Notes: generated by a model not told the origin, from the sequence alone. DNA of 64,000 nucleotides from Arenimonas composti TR7-09 = DSM 18010 (GCF_000426365.1 NZ_AUFF01000010.1:1-64000); one strand, 5' to 3'. Positions 1 to 8,608 are shown, counted from the first letter of the stretch. Numbers and translations: made by a program.

Positions 1-144
1 GACAGGCATCGACGACATCGGCAACTCCAGCAGAAGTTGCAGGATGCTCGCGGCTGCGATGTGTCCGCGCCGTCGCGGCCGCGCGCGCGCGCGGGCCGCG
101 GTTCACCAACATCGCCGCCCGGTGAAGGCCCGACCCCCACCCTC
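1..144. other. left-edge segment, no gene assigned
   Basis: This stretch lies between the window edge and the first REP copy. It is very GC-rich, with a CG dinucleotide run near 80-102. All forward frames stay open from the edge for at least 100 bases, but none gives a recognisable peptide. It may hold the end of a gene whose body lies outside the window. Nothing further can be supported. Confidence 0.4.
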
Positions 145-330
145 TGTAGGAGCGGCTTCAGCCGCGATGCTCTTCAAAAAAACATCGCGGCTGAAGCCGC
201 TCCTACACCAGGGCATCGCGGCTGAAGCCGCTCCTACACCAGGGCATCGCGGCTGAAGCCGCTCCTACACCAGGGCATCGCGGCTGAAGCCGCTCCTACG
301 CGAGGGCATCGCGGCTGAAGCCGCTCCTAC
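145..330. repeat. REP cluster: one forward copy and five tandem reverse copies
   Basis: A forward copy (core GTAGGAGCGGCTTCAGCC then GCGATGC) sits at 145-170. It is followed by five reverse-complement copies starting at 183, 214, 245, 276 and 307. The reverse copies repeat head-to-tail with an exact 31-bp period, separated by the short linker ACCAGGG; the fourth carries a changed linker (GCGAGGG). Each copy can fold on its GCGGCTTCAGCCGC core. The GTAG 5' end is typical of REP sequences handled by REP-associated tyrosine transposases. The array overlaps the 3' end of the cyclodeaminase reading frame. Confidence 0.9.
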
Positions 331-1383
331 AGGACGAACTGCCGGAACCGCCAGCCCACCGAACAGGTCCTTCGGATCGCGCAGCGCCGGGATCAGCCCG
401 GCCTCGCGGCCCAGGCGCATCTCGGCGGCGACGTCGCGCAGCAGGCGCAGCGCGGAATAGTCCTCGAGCGCGAAGCCCACGCTGTCGAACAGCGTCACTT
501 CGTCCCTGCTGCGGCGACCCGGCGCGGCACCGGTCAGCACCTGCCACAGCTCGGTCACCGCGAAGTCGGCCGGCATCTGCTGCAGCTCGCCTTCGATGCG
601 CGACTGCGGCTCGAACTCGACGAACACGTTCGCGCCCGCGACCACGTCGCGGTGCATCTCGGTCTTGCCGGGGCAATCGCCGCCGACGCCGTTGAGGTGC
701 ATGCCGGGCGCGATCATGTCGGGCGTCAGGATGGTCGCATTGGTCTTGTCGGCGGTGACCGTGGTCACGATGTCGGCGCCGCGCACCGCCGCGGCGGTCG
801 AGGCCGCGCGTACGACCTTCAGCGCCGGCGCCGCGACCGCGAGGTTGCGCACCAGCTTCGCGGTCGCCGCCGGGTCGACGTCGAACACGCGCACTTCGGC
901 GATGCCGAGCAGGTGGTGGAAGGCGATCGCCTGGAATTCGCTCTGGGCGCCGTTGCCGATCAGCGCCATCACCCGCGACTCCGGCCGCGCCAGCACCTTC
1001 GCGGCGAGCACCGAGGTCGCGGCGGTGCGGATCGCGGTGGTCAGGGTCAGCTCGCTGATCAGCTTCGGCATGCCGGTGGCGACATCGGCGAGCACGCCGA
1101 ACGCGACCACCGTCGACAGCCCGTGCTTCGTGTTGCCGGGATGGCCGTTGACGTACTTGAAGCTGTACTCGCGGGCGTCGGCGATCGGCATCAGCTCGAT
1201 CACCCCGAGTTCGGAGTGGGCGGCCGCGCGCGGGGTCTTGTCGAACTCCGGCCAGCGGCGGAAATCCGCGGCCAGGTAGTCGACCAGGCGCCCGGTGAGC
1301 GCCGGCAGTCCGCTGCGGGCGACGATCGCGGCGACGTCCTCGACGCCGAGCTGGATGAAGCGGGGAGCGGCGATCTTGTCCAT
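265..1383 (-). CDS. ornithine cyclodeaminase family protein
   Basis: The 372-aa product belongs to the ornithine cyclodeaminase/mu-crystallin family, whose type enzyme converts L-ornithine to L-proline and ammonia using bound NAD. Visible marks are the substrate-side YSFKYVNGHPGN segment around residues 72-83 and a Rossmann motif LIGNGAQSEF near 141-150. The ATG at 1383 gives the conserved start MDKIAAPRF; a second ATG three codons upstream (1392) is equally usable. About 23 C-terminal residues are encoded by REP sequence and the TAG stop is the TAG of a REP copy, so the original stop appears lost. The gene diverges from an Lrp/AsnC regulator at 1588, which may control it. The exact substrate is not proven. 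Confidence 0.88.
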   Translation of the reverse strand: MDKIAAPRFIQLGVEDVAAIVARSGLPALTGRLVDYLAADFRRWPEFDKTPRAAAHSELGVIELMPIADAREYSFKYVNGHPGNTKHGLSTVVAFGVLADVATGMPKLISELTLTTAIRTAATSVLAAKVLARPESRVMALIGNGAQSEFQAIAFHHLLGIAEVRVFDVDPAATAKLVRNLAVAAPALKVVRAASTAAAVRGADIVTTVTADKTNATILTPDMIAPGMHLNGVGGDCPGKTEMHRDVVAGANVFVEFEPQSRIEGELQQMPADFAVTELWQVLTGAAPGRRSRDEVTLFDSVGFALEDYSALRLLRDVAAEMRLGREAGLIPALRDPKDLFGGLAVPAVRPVGAASAAMPSRRSGFSRDALV

Positions 1384-1392
1384 GGCCGCCAT

Positions 1393-1560
1393 TGTCCGGA
1401 CCCGCCCGCCAGCGCGAAATGCCAATACCGTGCCCCAAACCGCATATCCCTGCCAAAACGCCAACGCATTTTGACGAAATGAACAAGAGCGGCAGAGAAT
1501 ACCCCCCGCGACGAACCGGCCGCCGCCGGCCCACGCCACCCCACCCACGCCGCCTACGCA
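1393..1560. promoter_or_regulatory. divergent intergenic region between cyclodeaminase and Lrp-type regulator
   Basis: This is the only spacer between two divergent genes, so it should hold both promoters. It contains an AT-richer stretch around 1420-1480 with an AATGCCAATAC and CGCATTTTGACGAAATG context, plausible for Lrp-type binding. No clear -35/-10 pair or perfect dyad was found, so the site is assigned by position only. Confidence 0.4.
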
Positions 1561-1584
1561 CTACCTCATACGAACTACGAACCA
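1561..1584. repeat. single arm of a word-repeat hairpin
   Basis: The words CTACCTCAT and ACGAACTACGAAC match the right arm of the complete hairpin at 19279-19370 (ACTACCTCGTACCTCG...). No complementary left arm is present nearby. It sits immediately upstream of the lrp-type start codon, inside the ribosome-binding region. Confidence 0.6.
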
Positions 1585-1587
1585 CGC

Positions 1588-2007
1588 ATGGACACCATCG
1601 ACCGCCGCCTCCTCGCCCTCCTCCGCCACGACGCCCGCGCCGCCGTCGCCGACCTCGCGATCGCGCTGGGGGTGTCGCGCGGCACGGTCACCAACCGGAT
1701 GGCGAAACTGCAGCGCGACGGGGTCATCGCCGGCTACACGGTGCGGCTCGGCGCCGAGGCGGACCCGGACGGGATCCGCGCCTGGACCGCGATCGCGGTG
1801 GAGGGCCACCAGCAGCGCGTCGTCCAGGCCCTGCTCGGCGAAGCCGGCATCGCCGCGCTGCACGACACCAACGGCCGCTGGGACCTGCTGGCCGAACTGC
1901 GCGTGGGCTCGCTGGCCGAGCTGTCGAAGGTGCTGGAGCGGGTGCGGGCGATCCCCGGGGTCAGCGCCAGCGAGACCTCGGTGCACCTGCACTCCTACCG
2001 AACCTGA
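1588..2007 (+). CDS. Lrp/AsnC family transcriptional regulator
   Basis: This 139-aa protein has the full Lrp/AsnC length and layout. A winged helix-turn-helix covers residues 1-60 (MDTIDRRLLALLRHDARA, then the recognition helix around VSRGTVTNRMAKLQRDG), followed by an alpha-beta RAM ligand domain ending in the typical VRAIPGVSASETSVHLHSYR pattern. Members bind amino acids and often regulate the neighbouring metabolic gene; the divergent ornithine cyclodeaminase makes an amino-acid ligand such as ornithine or proline plausible, though this is inference. The ATG lies directly after a one-armed copy of a word-repeat hairpin. Confidence 0.92.
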   Translation: MDTIDRRLLALLRHDARAAVADLAIALGVSRGTVTNRMAKLQRDGVIAGYTVRLGAEADPDGIRAWTAIAVEGHQQRVVQALLGEAGIAALHDTNGRWDLLAELRVGSLAELSKVLERVRAIPGVSASETSVHLHSYRT

Positions 2008-2020
2008 TGGCGCCCCGACC

Positions 2021-2096
2021 GTAGGAGCGGCTTCAGCCGCGATGCGCTCATGGACGTCCCGGATGGAAAAGCATCGCGGCTGAAGCCGCTCCTACA
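2021..2096. repeat. inverted REP pair
   Basis: A forward GTAGGAGCGGCTTCAGCC... copy (2021-2044) and a reverse copy (2071-2096) flank a 26-bp linker. Together they can form a large cruciform or transcript hairpin between two convergent genes, where they may act as a bidirectional terminator or mRNA-stabilising structure. Confidence 0.9.
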
Positions 2097-2116
2097 GCGT
2101 GGGTTCCGTAAGGTCG

Positions 2117-3772
2117 TCAGTGGGCGCCGGCGGGCTTCACCGCCAGGCTCGCCTCGCGCAGGTCGATCTCGCGGAGCAGCGACTGGTGCAGCACATCGTC
2201 GATCGTGCCGCTCAGGTGCAGCTGGTAGAGCTCGTCGCGTTCGGCCTGGATCGCTTCCAGGCGCATGCCGCGCTCGATCTTGCGGACCTTGCGCATGTCG
2301 CTGCCGTGTTCGCCGCTGGGGTCGCCGTACTCGATGCGGCGGCGGTAGACGTCGAGCACGTGCGCGGCAGCTTCCGAACGCAGGGCCTTGCGCTTCTCGT
2401 CGGTGGGTTCGGCGAGCATCGCCTCGATGCGGCGGATCGCCGCTTCGGCGGTGGCGATGCGCACGCGGTCCTCGCTGACCGCATGGCCCGACATCTCCGG
2501 CAGGTCGCCGCCGAGGCCGCGGGTCAGCCAGGGCATCAGCAGGCTGGCGATCACCAGCGAGATCAGGATCACGCCCATCGCGATGAAGATCGCCGCATCC
2601 CGGCCCGGGAAGGCGCTGCCGTCGGGCAGGGCCAGCGGCAGGGTCAGGATGCCGGCCAGGGTGATCGCGCCGCGCACGCCGGCGGTCGCGGTGACCGCGA
2701 GCAGGCGGGTGCGCGGCATCTGCCGGGTCTCGCCGCGCAGGCGGGCACCGAAGACGACGACCCGCAGCGCCGTCCACACCCACGCGAAGCGCAGCAGGCC
2801 CAGCACCAGCGTGATCACCAGCGCGATCGCGATCAGGTGCCAGGCCTGCTCCAGGCCGGCCTCGTTCGCGACTCGCGGCAGTTGCCGCAGCATCGGCGGC
2901 AGCTGTTCGCCGAGCAGCACGAAGATGATGCCGTTGAGTGCCGTCTGCACGGTGTCCCACACCGCCGTGCGCTGCATGCGCGTCGCCGCCTGCGGGCGGC
3001 CGCTCAGTTCGCGGTAGTGCATCGCGATGCCGGCGACCGCAGCGGCGAGGATGCCCGACACGTGCAGGTGTTCGGCCGCGAGGTAGGCCGCGAACGGCAT
3101 CAGCAGGCTGATCAGGATCTGCGTCGACGGATCCTCGCCGGTCTTGCGGATCAGGAAGCGGTTGGCGAGACCGATCAGCCAGGTGACCGCGACGCCGATC
3201 AGCACGCCGCCGCCGCCGACCAGCACGAAGCTGACCGAGGCGTCGGCGACCGAGAACACCCCGGTCATCGCCGCGGCGACCGCGAAGGTGAAGCAGACCA
3301 GGCCGGTGGCGTCGTTGAGCAGCGACTCGCCTTCCAGGATGTGCAGTAGGCGCGACGGCATCGGCGCGTTCGCGGTCATCGCCCCGACCGCGACCGGGTC
3401 GGTCGGCGACAGGATCGCCGCCAGCGCGAAGGCCACCGCCACCGGGAAGATCGGCACCAGCCAGTGGATGAACCAGCCCATGCCGACGACGGTGAAGACC
3501 ACCAGGCCGATCGCCAGGGTCAGGATCGGCTTCCAGTCGTGGAAGAAGGCGCCCTTCGGGATACGCCAGCCGTCGAGGAACAGCAGCGGCGGAATGAACA
3601 GCAGCAGGAACAGGTGCGGTTCGAAGGCGACCTCGAAACCGAAGGTCGACAGCCCGGCGCCGATCGCGATCTGCAGCAGCGGCAAGGGCAGCCGCCCGTG
3701 CAGCAGGCGCGACAGGAAGCTGCTGGCCACCACCGCCAGCAACATCACCAGTACGATCGCTACCTCGGTCAT
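2117..3772 (-). CDS. Na+/H+ antiporter, CPA1 family
   Basis: This 551-aa inner-membrane protein has about twelve hydrophobic segments in its first 400 residues. CPA1 signatures are clear: FIPPLLFLDGWR in the amiloride-binding-type helix, the ion-binding ILSPTDPVAVGAM helix, and EGESLLNDATG. A hydrophilic tail of about 130 residues rich in charged helices follows, as in bacterial YjcE-type exchangers. The family exchanges cytoplasmic Na+ (or K+) for protons. The start is the ATG at 3772, giving MTEVAIVLVMLLA as the first membrane helix; further upstream codons give only an unlikely arginine-rich leader. It is divergent from oleB with about 100 bp between them. Confidence 0.93.
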   Translation of the reverse strand: MTEVAIVLVMLLAVVASSFLSRLLHGRLPLPLLQIAIGAGLSTFGFEVAFEPHLFLLLFIPPLLFLDGWRIPKGAFFHDWKPILTLAIGLVVFTVVGMGWFIHWLVPIFPVAVAFALAAILSPTDPVAVGAMTANAPMPSRLLHILEGESLLNDATGLVCFTFAVAAAMTGVFSVADASVSFVLVGGGGVLIGVAVTWLIGLANRFLIRKTGEDPSTQILISLLMPFAAYLAAEHLHVSGILAAAVAGIAMHYRELSGRPQAATRMQRTAVWDTVQTALNGIIFVLLGEQLPPMLRQLPRVANEAGLEQAWHLIAIALVITLVLGLLRFAWVWTALRVVVFGARLRGETRQMPRTRLLAVTATAGVRGAITLAGILTLPLALPDGSAFPGRDAAIFIAMGVILISLVIASLLMPWLTRGLGGDLPEMSGHAVSEDRVRIATAEAAIRRIEAMLAEPTDEKRKALRSEAAAHVLDVYRRRIEYGDPSGEHGSDMRKVRKIERGMRLEAIQAERDELYQLHLSGTIDDVLHQSLLREIDLREASLAVKPAGAH

Positions 3773-3869
3773 TCCCCTGCCTCCCCGGTCGTCGACCGGG
3801 GATTTTGCCAGCCGGCGCACGGGTTCCGGAAATCCGCGCAGCGCACGGGCCGGGCTAGAATCCCGGCCC

Positions 3870-4799
3870 ATGACCGAGACCACCCTGAGCGCCGAGCAGG
3901 TCCGCCTGCTCGAGAAGGGCCCCTGGCCCGACTACCCCTTCAATCCGAAGACCTTCGTGCACCCGAACGGGCTCGCCCAGTCCTACCTGGACGAGGGCGA
4001 GGGGGATGTCGTGCTGATGCTGCACGGGAACCCCTCGTGGTCCTACCTGTGGCGGCACCTGGTGCTCGGCCTGCGCGACGACTACCGCTGCATCGTGCCG
4101 GACCACATCGGCATGGGCCTGAGCGACAAGCCGGCCGACGCCGACTACCAGTACACGCTGCGCAGCCGCATCGCCGACCTCGACCGCCTGGTCGAGTCGC
4201 TCGATCTCGGCGACGACATCACCCTGGCGGTGCACGACTGGGGCGGCATGATCGGTTTCGGCTGGGCGCTCAAGCACGCGCACCGCATCAAGCGGCTGGT
4301 CATTACGAATACCGCGGCGTTCCCGCTGCCGGCCGCCAGGAAAATGCCGTGGCAGCTGCGCCTGGGCCGCGACTTCTTCTTCGGCGAGTGGCTGATCCGC
4401 GGCGCCAACGCCTTCGCCGCCGGCGCCGCGAAGCAGGGCGTGGTCACGCCGATGCCGGAGCCCGTGAAGCAGGCCTTCCTCGCGCCCTACGACAGCTGGG
4501 CCAACCGCATCTCGACGGTGCGCTTCGTGCAGGACATTCCGCTGAAGCCCGGCGACCACGCCTGGGACCTGCTCGAGGAGGCCGCGCGCCGCCTGCCGGA
4601 GTTCGCCGACCGCCCGACCTACATCGGCTGGGGCCTGCGCGACTTCGTGTTCGACGAGCACTTCCTGAAGGGTTTCACCGACGCGCTGCCGCGCGCCGAG
4701 AAACAGGTCTACGACGACGCCGGCCACTACGTGCTGGAGGACAAGCACGCGCATCTGGTGCCGCGCATCCGCGACTTCCTGGACAGGAACCTGCTGTGA
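3870..4799 (+). CDS. oleB: OleB-like alpha/beta hydrolase (beta-lactone decarboxylase)
   Basis: This 309-aa protein belongs to the haloalkane-dehalogenase-like alpha/beta hydrolases. The oxyanion loop HGNPSWSYLWRHL begins near residue 52, the nucleophile elbow VHDWGG places Asp123, and the acid and base fit Asp258 (GLRDF) and His286 (AGHYVLED). In long-chain olefin synthesis OleB removes CO2 from the beta-lactone made by OleC, leaving a cis-alkene. Placement three genes before oleD on one strand, with nudix and oleC between, supports this role over dehalogenation. The next gene starts at a GTG overlapping its TGA. No oleA precedes it; the upstream neighbour is a divergent antiporter gene. Confidence 0.85.
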   Translation: MTETTLSAEQVRLLEKGPWPDYPFNPKTFVHPNGLAQSYLDEGEGDVVLMLHGNPSWSYLWRHLVLGLRDDYRCIVPDHIGMGLSDKPADADYQYTLRSRIADLDRLVESLDLGDDITLAVHDWGGMIGFGWALKHAHRIKRLVITNTAAFPLPAARKMPWQLRLGRDFFFGEWLIRGANAFAAGAAKQGVVTPMPEPVKQAFLAPYDSWANRISTVRFVQDIPLKPGDHAWDLLEEAARRLPEFADRPTYIGWGLRDFVFDEHFLKGFTDALPRAEKQVYDDAGHYVLEDKHAHLVPRIRDFLDRNLL

Positions 4800-5281
4800 A
4801 CGACGAACCCATCCGCATCGTCGCCGCCGCGATCGCCGACGACGAAGGCCGCACGCTGCTGGTGCGCAAGCGTGGCTCCGACACCTTCATCCAGCCGGGC
4901 GGCAAGCGCGAGGCCGGCGAACACGCGCGCGCGACCCTGGAACGCGAACTCGCCGAGGAACTCGGCGTCCGTCTCGAGCCGGCGGCGCTGCGCTTCCTCG
5001 GCAGCTACGAGGAAGAGGCCGTGAATGAACGCGACCGCCGCGTGCGCGCCGATGCCTATCTGGTGCGCATCGACGGCGAACCGGTCGCCGGTGCCGAGAT
5101 CGAGGAGATCCGCTGGCTCGACCCGCTGCCGCCCTACGAGGTGCCGGTGGCGCCGCTGAGCGCGCTGCGCATCCTGCCGGCCCTGCGTGCCGCGCTCTCG
5201 GCGCCGGAAGGGCCGGGCGGGGTGAGCACGACCGGTCCGGCGACCGTGGCGGTGGCGGCGGCGCTGTCGCTGGCGAAATGA
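4796..5281 (+). CDS. Nudix hydrolase embedded in the ole cluster
   Basis: This 161-aa protein carries a complete Nudix box, GGKREAGEHARATLERELA then EELGV, near residues 38-62. It uses a GTG start that overlaps the oleB stop by 4 bp, and its own TGA overlaps the oleC ATG, so its translation is probably coupled to both. Nudix enzymes hydrolyse nucleoside diphosphates linked to another moiety; the substrate cannot be read from sequence. Its position inside the ole operon suggests either house-cleaning of nucleotides or hydrolysis of acyl-CoA or acyl-AMP by-products, but this is conjecture. The C-terminal 25 residues are Gly/Pro/Ala-rich and look unconserved. Confidence 0.88.
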   Translation: MNDEPIRIVAAAIADDEGRTLLVRKRGSDTFIQPGGKREAGEHARATLERELAEELGVRLEPAALRFLGSYEEEAVNERDRRVRADAYLVRIDGEPVAGAEIEEIRWLDPLPPYEVPVAPLSALRILPALRAALSAPEGPGGVSTTGPATVAVAAALSLAK

Positions 5282-7017
5282 GCGTCTGCAACATCGCCGC
5301 GGCGCTGCCGCGGCTGGCCGCCGAGGCGCCGGACCGCATCGCGATGCGCTGCCCGGGCGGCCGCGGCCGCGGCGGCTTCGCCGCCTACGACGTCAGCCTG
5401 AGCTATCGCGAACTCGACCGCCGCTCCGACGCGATCGCCGCCGGCCTCGCGCGCACCGGCATCGTCCGCGGCACCCGCACCGTGGTGATGGTGCGGCCGT
5501 CGCCGGAGTTCTTCCTGCTGATGTTCGCCCTGTTCAAGGCCGGCGCGGTACCGGTGCTGGTCGACCCGGGCATCGAGAAAAAGGCGCTCAAGCAGTGCCT
5601 GCGCGAGGCCGAGCCGCAGGCTTTCATCGGCATTCCGCTGGCCCAGGCCGCGCGCCTGCTGCTGCGCTGGGCGCGGTCGGCGAAGATCGTCGTCACCGCC
5701 GGAAAGCGCTGGTTCTGGGGCGGGCACACGCTCGCCGAGGTCGAGGCCGCCGGCCGCGACGCCGGGCCGCAACTCGCCGATACCGCGCCCGACGACGTCG
5801 CCGCGATCCTGTTCACCTCCGGCTCCACCGGCGTGCCGAAGGGCGTGGTCTACCGGCATCGTCACTTCGTCGCCCAGATCGAACTGCTGCGCGAGGCCTT
5901 CGGCATCGGCGCCGGCGGCGTCGACCTGCCGACGTTCCCGCCGTTCGCGCTGTTCGACCCGGCGCTCGGGCTGGAGTCGGTCATCCCCGACATGGATCCG
6001 ACGCGGCCGGCGCGCGCGAACCCGGACAGGCTGCACGACGCGATCGCGCGTTTCGGCGTCGACCAGCTCTTCGGCTCGCCGGCGCTGATGCGCGTGCTGG
6101 CGAACGCCGGCCGGCCGCTGCCGACGCTGAAGCGGGTGACATCGGCGGGCGCGCCGGTGCCGGCCGACGTGGTCGCGACGATGCGCCGGCTGCTGCCGGA
6201 AGACGCCTCGTTCTGGACGCCCTACGGGGCCACCGAATGCCTGCCGGTCGCGGTGATCGAAGGCCGCGAACTCGAGGCCACGCGGGCGATGACCGAGACC
6301 GGCGCCGGCACCTGCGTCGGCCGCCCGGTGTCGCCGAACCTCGTCCGCCTGATCGCCATCACCGACGCCCCCCTCCCCGACTGGTCCGATTCCCTCGTTG
6401 TGGGAGCGCCTTCAGGCGCGATGCTTTCTCCGAGCAGCCACGCCCTCCCCCCCATCGTCGGCGAAATCACCGTCGCCGGCCCCACCGTCACCGACGCCTA
6501 CTTCAACCGCCCGCAGGCCACCGCCGCCGCGAAGATCCGCGAACGCCTGGCCGACGGCAGCGAGCGCATCGTCCACCGCATGGGCGACCTCGGCTGGTTC
6601 GACGAACAGGGCCGGCTGTGGTTCTGCGGTCGCAAGTCGCAGCGCGTGCGCGCCGCCGGCGGCGACCTCTACACCGAGCAGGCCGAACCGATCTTCAACA
6701 CGCATCCGGACGTCGCCCGCAGCGCCCTCGTCGGCGTCGGCGCCGCGGGCGCGCAGCGGCCGGTGCTCTGCGTCGAACTGCGCCCGGGCGTCGGCAAGGA
6801 CCAGCACGGGCGCATCGTGCAGGAACTGCTGAAGATGGCCTCCGGCCACGTGCACACCGGCGGCATCGAACAGGTGCTGATCCACCCGCGCTTTCCGGTC
6901 GACATCCGCCACAACGCCAAGATCGGCCGCGAAAAACTCGCGGCGTGGGCGGCGAAACGCGTGCCGGCGGTGGCGGCGCGGGAAGCGGGCACGTGGGAAG
7001 ACCGCGACCACCGGTGA
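5278..7017 (+). CDS. oleC: OleC-like AMP-dependent synthetase (beta-lactone synthetase)
   Basis: This 579-aa adenylate-forming enzyme has the AMP-binding P-loop [12 protein letters not shown] near residue 180, an FWTPYGATE adenine motif and a [21 protein letters not shown] hinge region near 440. In the ole pathway it activates a beta-hydroxy acid with ATP and closes the beta-lactone ring. The ATG overlaps the stop of the Nudix gene. Residues around 371-392 ([18 protein letters not shown]) contain the translation of a REP half-site (bases 6400-6424), an in-frame insertion just before the [15 protein letters not shown] motif. The frame stays open throughout, so the enzyme may still be active. 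Confidence 0.88.
   Translation: MSVCNIAAALPRLAAEAPDRIAMRCPGGRGRGGFAAYDVSLSYRELDRRSDAIAAGLARTGIVRGTRTVVMVRPSPEFFLLMFALFKAGAVPVLVDPGIEKKALKQCLREAEPQAFIGIPLAQAARLLLRWARSAKIVVTAGKRWFWGGHTLAEVEAAGRDAGPQLADTAPDDVAAILFTSGSTGVPKGVVYRHRHFVAQIELLREAFGIGAGGVDLPTFPPFALFDPALGLESVIPDMDPTRPARANPDRLHDAIARFGVDQLFGSPALMRVLANAGRPLPTLKRVTSAGAPVPADVVATMRRLLPEDASFWTPYGATECLPVAVIEGRELEATRAMTETGAGTCVGRPVSPNLVRLIAITDAPLPDWSDSLVVGAPSGAMLSPSSHALPPIVGEITVAGPTVTDAYFNRPQATAAAKIRERLADGSERIVHRMGDLGWFDEQGRLWFCGRKSQRVRAAGGDLYTEQAEPIFNTHPDVARSALVGVGAAGAQRPVLCVELRPGVGKDQHGRIVQELLKMASGHVHTGGIEQVLIHPRFPVDIRHNAKIGREKLAAWAAKRVPAVAAREAGTWEDRDHR
6400..6424 (+). repeat. REP half-site inside the oleC coding sequence
   Basis: The sequence GTGGGAGCGCCTTCAGGC then GCGATGC is a single copy of the second REP variant (loop core GCGCCTTCAGGCGC), also present as an inverted pair at 56990-57075. 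It lies in frame in oleC and is read as VGAPSGAML. Reverse copies of the same variant are absent nearby, so only half of a normal REP pair was inserted or retained. Confidence 0.8.
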
Positions 7018-7054
7018 GGCCGGTCGTGAACCGTACGAGCAAGGAGATTCCGCA

Positions 7055-8062
7055 ATGAAGGTTCTGGTCACGGGCGGCGCGGGTTTCCTCGGGCGCGGGC
7101 TGTGCGCGGCACTGCTGCGCGACGGGCACGAGGTCAGCAGTTTCCAGCGCAGCCATTCGCCGGAGCTCGAGGCGATCGGTGTGCGCCAGATCCGCGGCGA
7201 CCTCGCCGACGCCGAAGCGGTGCGCAAGGCCTTCGCCGGTCAGGATGCGATCTTCCACAACGCCGCGAAGGCCGGCGCCTGGGGCAGCTACGACGAGTAC
7301 TTCAGCGCGAACGTCACCGGCACCCGCAACGTCCTGGCGGCGATGCGCGCGCACGGCATCGGCCGGCTCGTCTACACCTCGACGCCGAGCGTGACCCACA
7401 GTGGCCGCAATCCGGTCGAAGGCACCGACGAGCGCACGACGCCGCTCGGCAGCCGGTTCAAGGCGCCGTATCCGGCCACCAAGCTGATCGCCGAGAACGA
7501 AGTGCTGGCCGCGAACGGCCCCGAGCTGCTCACCGTCGCGCTGCGCCCGCGCCTGATCTGGGGCCCCGGCGACACCCAGCTGCTGCCGCGCCTGGCCGAG
7601 CGTGCGCGCGCCGGCCGCCTGCGTTTCATCGACGGCGGCCACAACCGCATGGACACGACCTACATCGACAACGCCGCGCAGGCACATCTCGACGCGTTCG
7701 CGGCGCTGCAGCCGGGCGCTGCCTGCGCCGGCAAGGTCTACTTCATCTCCAATGGCGAGCCGCGCGAGGTGCGTCGCATCGTCAACGACCTGCTCGCCGC
7801 CGCCGGCGTGCCGCCGGTGACGAAGAACGTCCCGTATCGGGTCGCCTACGCCGCCGGCGCCGTGCTGGAACCGGTGTGGAAGCTGCTGCGCCTGCAGGGC
7901 GAGCCGCCGATGACGCGTTTCCTCGCCGAGCAGCTGTCGACGCCGCACTGGTACGACATCTCGGCGGCGCAGCGCGACTTCGGCTATGCACCGAAGGTGA
8001 GCATGGACGAGGGGCTGCAGCGGCTGGCCGCCTGGTGGCGGCACCGCAACCCGACCCCGTAG
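7055..8062 (+). CDS. oleD: OleD-like NAD(P)-dependent 2-alkyl-3-ketoacid reductase
   Basis: This 335-aa extended short-chain dehydrogenase (3-beta-hydroxysteroid dehydrogenase type) begins with the dinucleotide motif [10 protein letters not shown] and has the catalytic Tyr/Lys pair in YPATK near residue 147. OleD reduces the 2-alkyl-3-keto acid produced by OleA to the beta-hydroxy acid used by OleC. An AAGGAG ribosome-binding site sits 8 bases before the ATG, 37 bp after oleC. The TAG stop is the TAG of a REP copy starting at 8059, so the last codons merge into the repeat. An alternative would be a steroid or sugar-nucleotide dehydrogenase, but context favours OleD. Confidence 0.88.
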   Translation: MKVLVTGGAGFLGRGLCAALLRDGHEVSSFQRSHSPELEAIGVRQIRGDLADAEAVRKAFAGQDAIFHNAAKAGAWGSYDEYFSANVTGTRNVLAAMRAHGIGRLVYTSTPSVTHSGRNPVEGTDERTTPLGSRFKAPYPATKLIAENEVLAANGPELLTVALRPRLIWGPGDTQLLPRLAERARAGRLRFIDGGHNRMDTTYIDNAAQAHLDAFAALQPGAACAGKVYFISNGEPREVRRIVNDLLAAAGVPPVTKNVPYRVAYAAGAVLEPVWKLLRLQGEPPMTRFLAEQLSTPHWYDISAAQRDFGYAPKVSMDEGLQRLAAWWRHRNPTP

Positions 8063-8165
8063 GAGCGGCTTCAGCCGCGATGCTCTTTCCTTGCTCCCTG
8101 CTGTCGAACGCATCGCGGCTGAAGCCGCTCCTACAGATGCATCGCGGCTGAAGCCGCTCCTACAG
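8059..8165. repeat. REP cluster, one forward and two reverse copies
   Basis: The forward copy starts at 8059; reverse copies cover about 8109-8136 and 8138-8165. The forward copy provides the stop codon of oleD. The group lies downstream of the ole operon and before a DUF1328 gene on the same strand, where the hairpins could attenuate read-through. Confidence 0.9.
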
Positions 8166-8291
8166 TGGCGGTTGCCGAATGGCGGGCGGTGTTTTCACGC
8201 GCACTGCGCATCTCCAACACGCCGGCGCCACGCGCCCTCCCGGAAAGTGGCGCTCGCCGCGGTTTCCGCGGCGAGTCCAAGGAGAGCCGCC

Positions 8292-8447
8292 ATGCTGCAT
8301 TACGCCCTGATCTTCCTCGTCGTCGCGATCATCGCCGCCGTGCTCGGTTTCGGCGGCCTCGCCGGCACCTTCGCCTGGCTGGCGCAGTTGCTGTTCGTCG
8401 TCTTCCTGATCCTCGCGATCATCAGCTTCTTCCGGCGCGCGACGTGA
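8292..8447 (+). CDS. DUF1328 family small membrane protein
   Basis: This 51-aa protein consists of two transmembrane helices: [19 protein letters not shown] then [21 protein letters not shown], followed by a basic tail FFRRAT. Length and the [11 protein letters not shown] turn match the DUF1328/YtjA family of small inner-membrane proteins, often stress-induced and of unknown function. A strong AAGGAGA ribosome-binding site precedes the ATG at 8292. It stands alone between REPs and a word-repeat hairpin. Confidence 0.88.
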   Translation: MLHYALIFLVVAIIAAVLGFGGLAGTFAWLAQLLFVVFLILAIISFFRRAT

Positions 8448-8450
8448 AGC

Positions 8451-8573
8451 GAGTAACGAGCCGAGAGTAACGAGTAACGAGTGGGAAGCGGCCCGGCATT
8501 GCGGGCCGCGACACTCGCTGCTCGTGCGCAGCTCGCGCCGCCACTCGTTCCTCGTTCTTCGTTCCTCGTTTCC
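8451..8573. repeat. word-repeat hairpin A (word CGAGTAA / CGAGGAA)
   Basis: The left arm (8451-8484) is built from GAGTAACGAG words. The right arm (8541-8573) reads CCACTCGTTCCTCGTTC... and its complement matches the left arm apart from T/G changes. The 55-bp loop contains a nested GCGGCCCGGCATTGCGGGCCGC hairpin that is split around ATT. It lies between the DUF1328 stop and ubiJ. It shares architecture, not sequence, with elements at 18324, 19279, 53885 and 62114. Confidence 0.75.
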
Positions 8574-8608
8574 CCGTCGTGTGCCCGGCAGCCGGCTAGA
8601 ATGCCGGC

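Noticed and set aside
183-306. 31-bp tandem units resembling a CRISPR array
   Set aside because: The units are continuous with a 7-bp linker and no unique spacers. Each unit is a REP copy also found elsewhere in the window.
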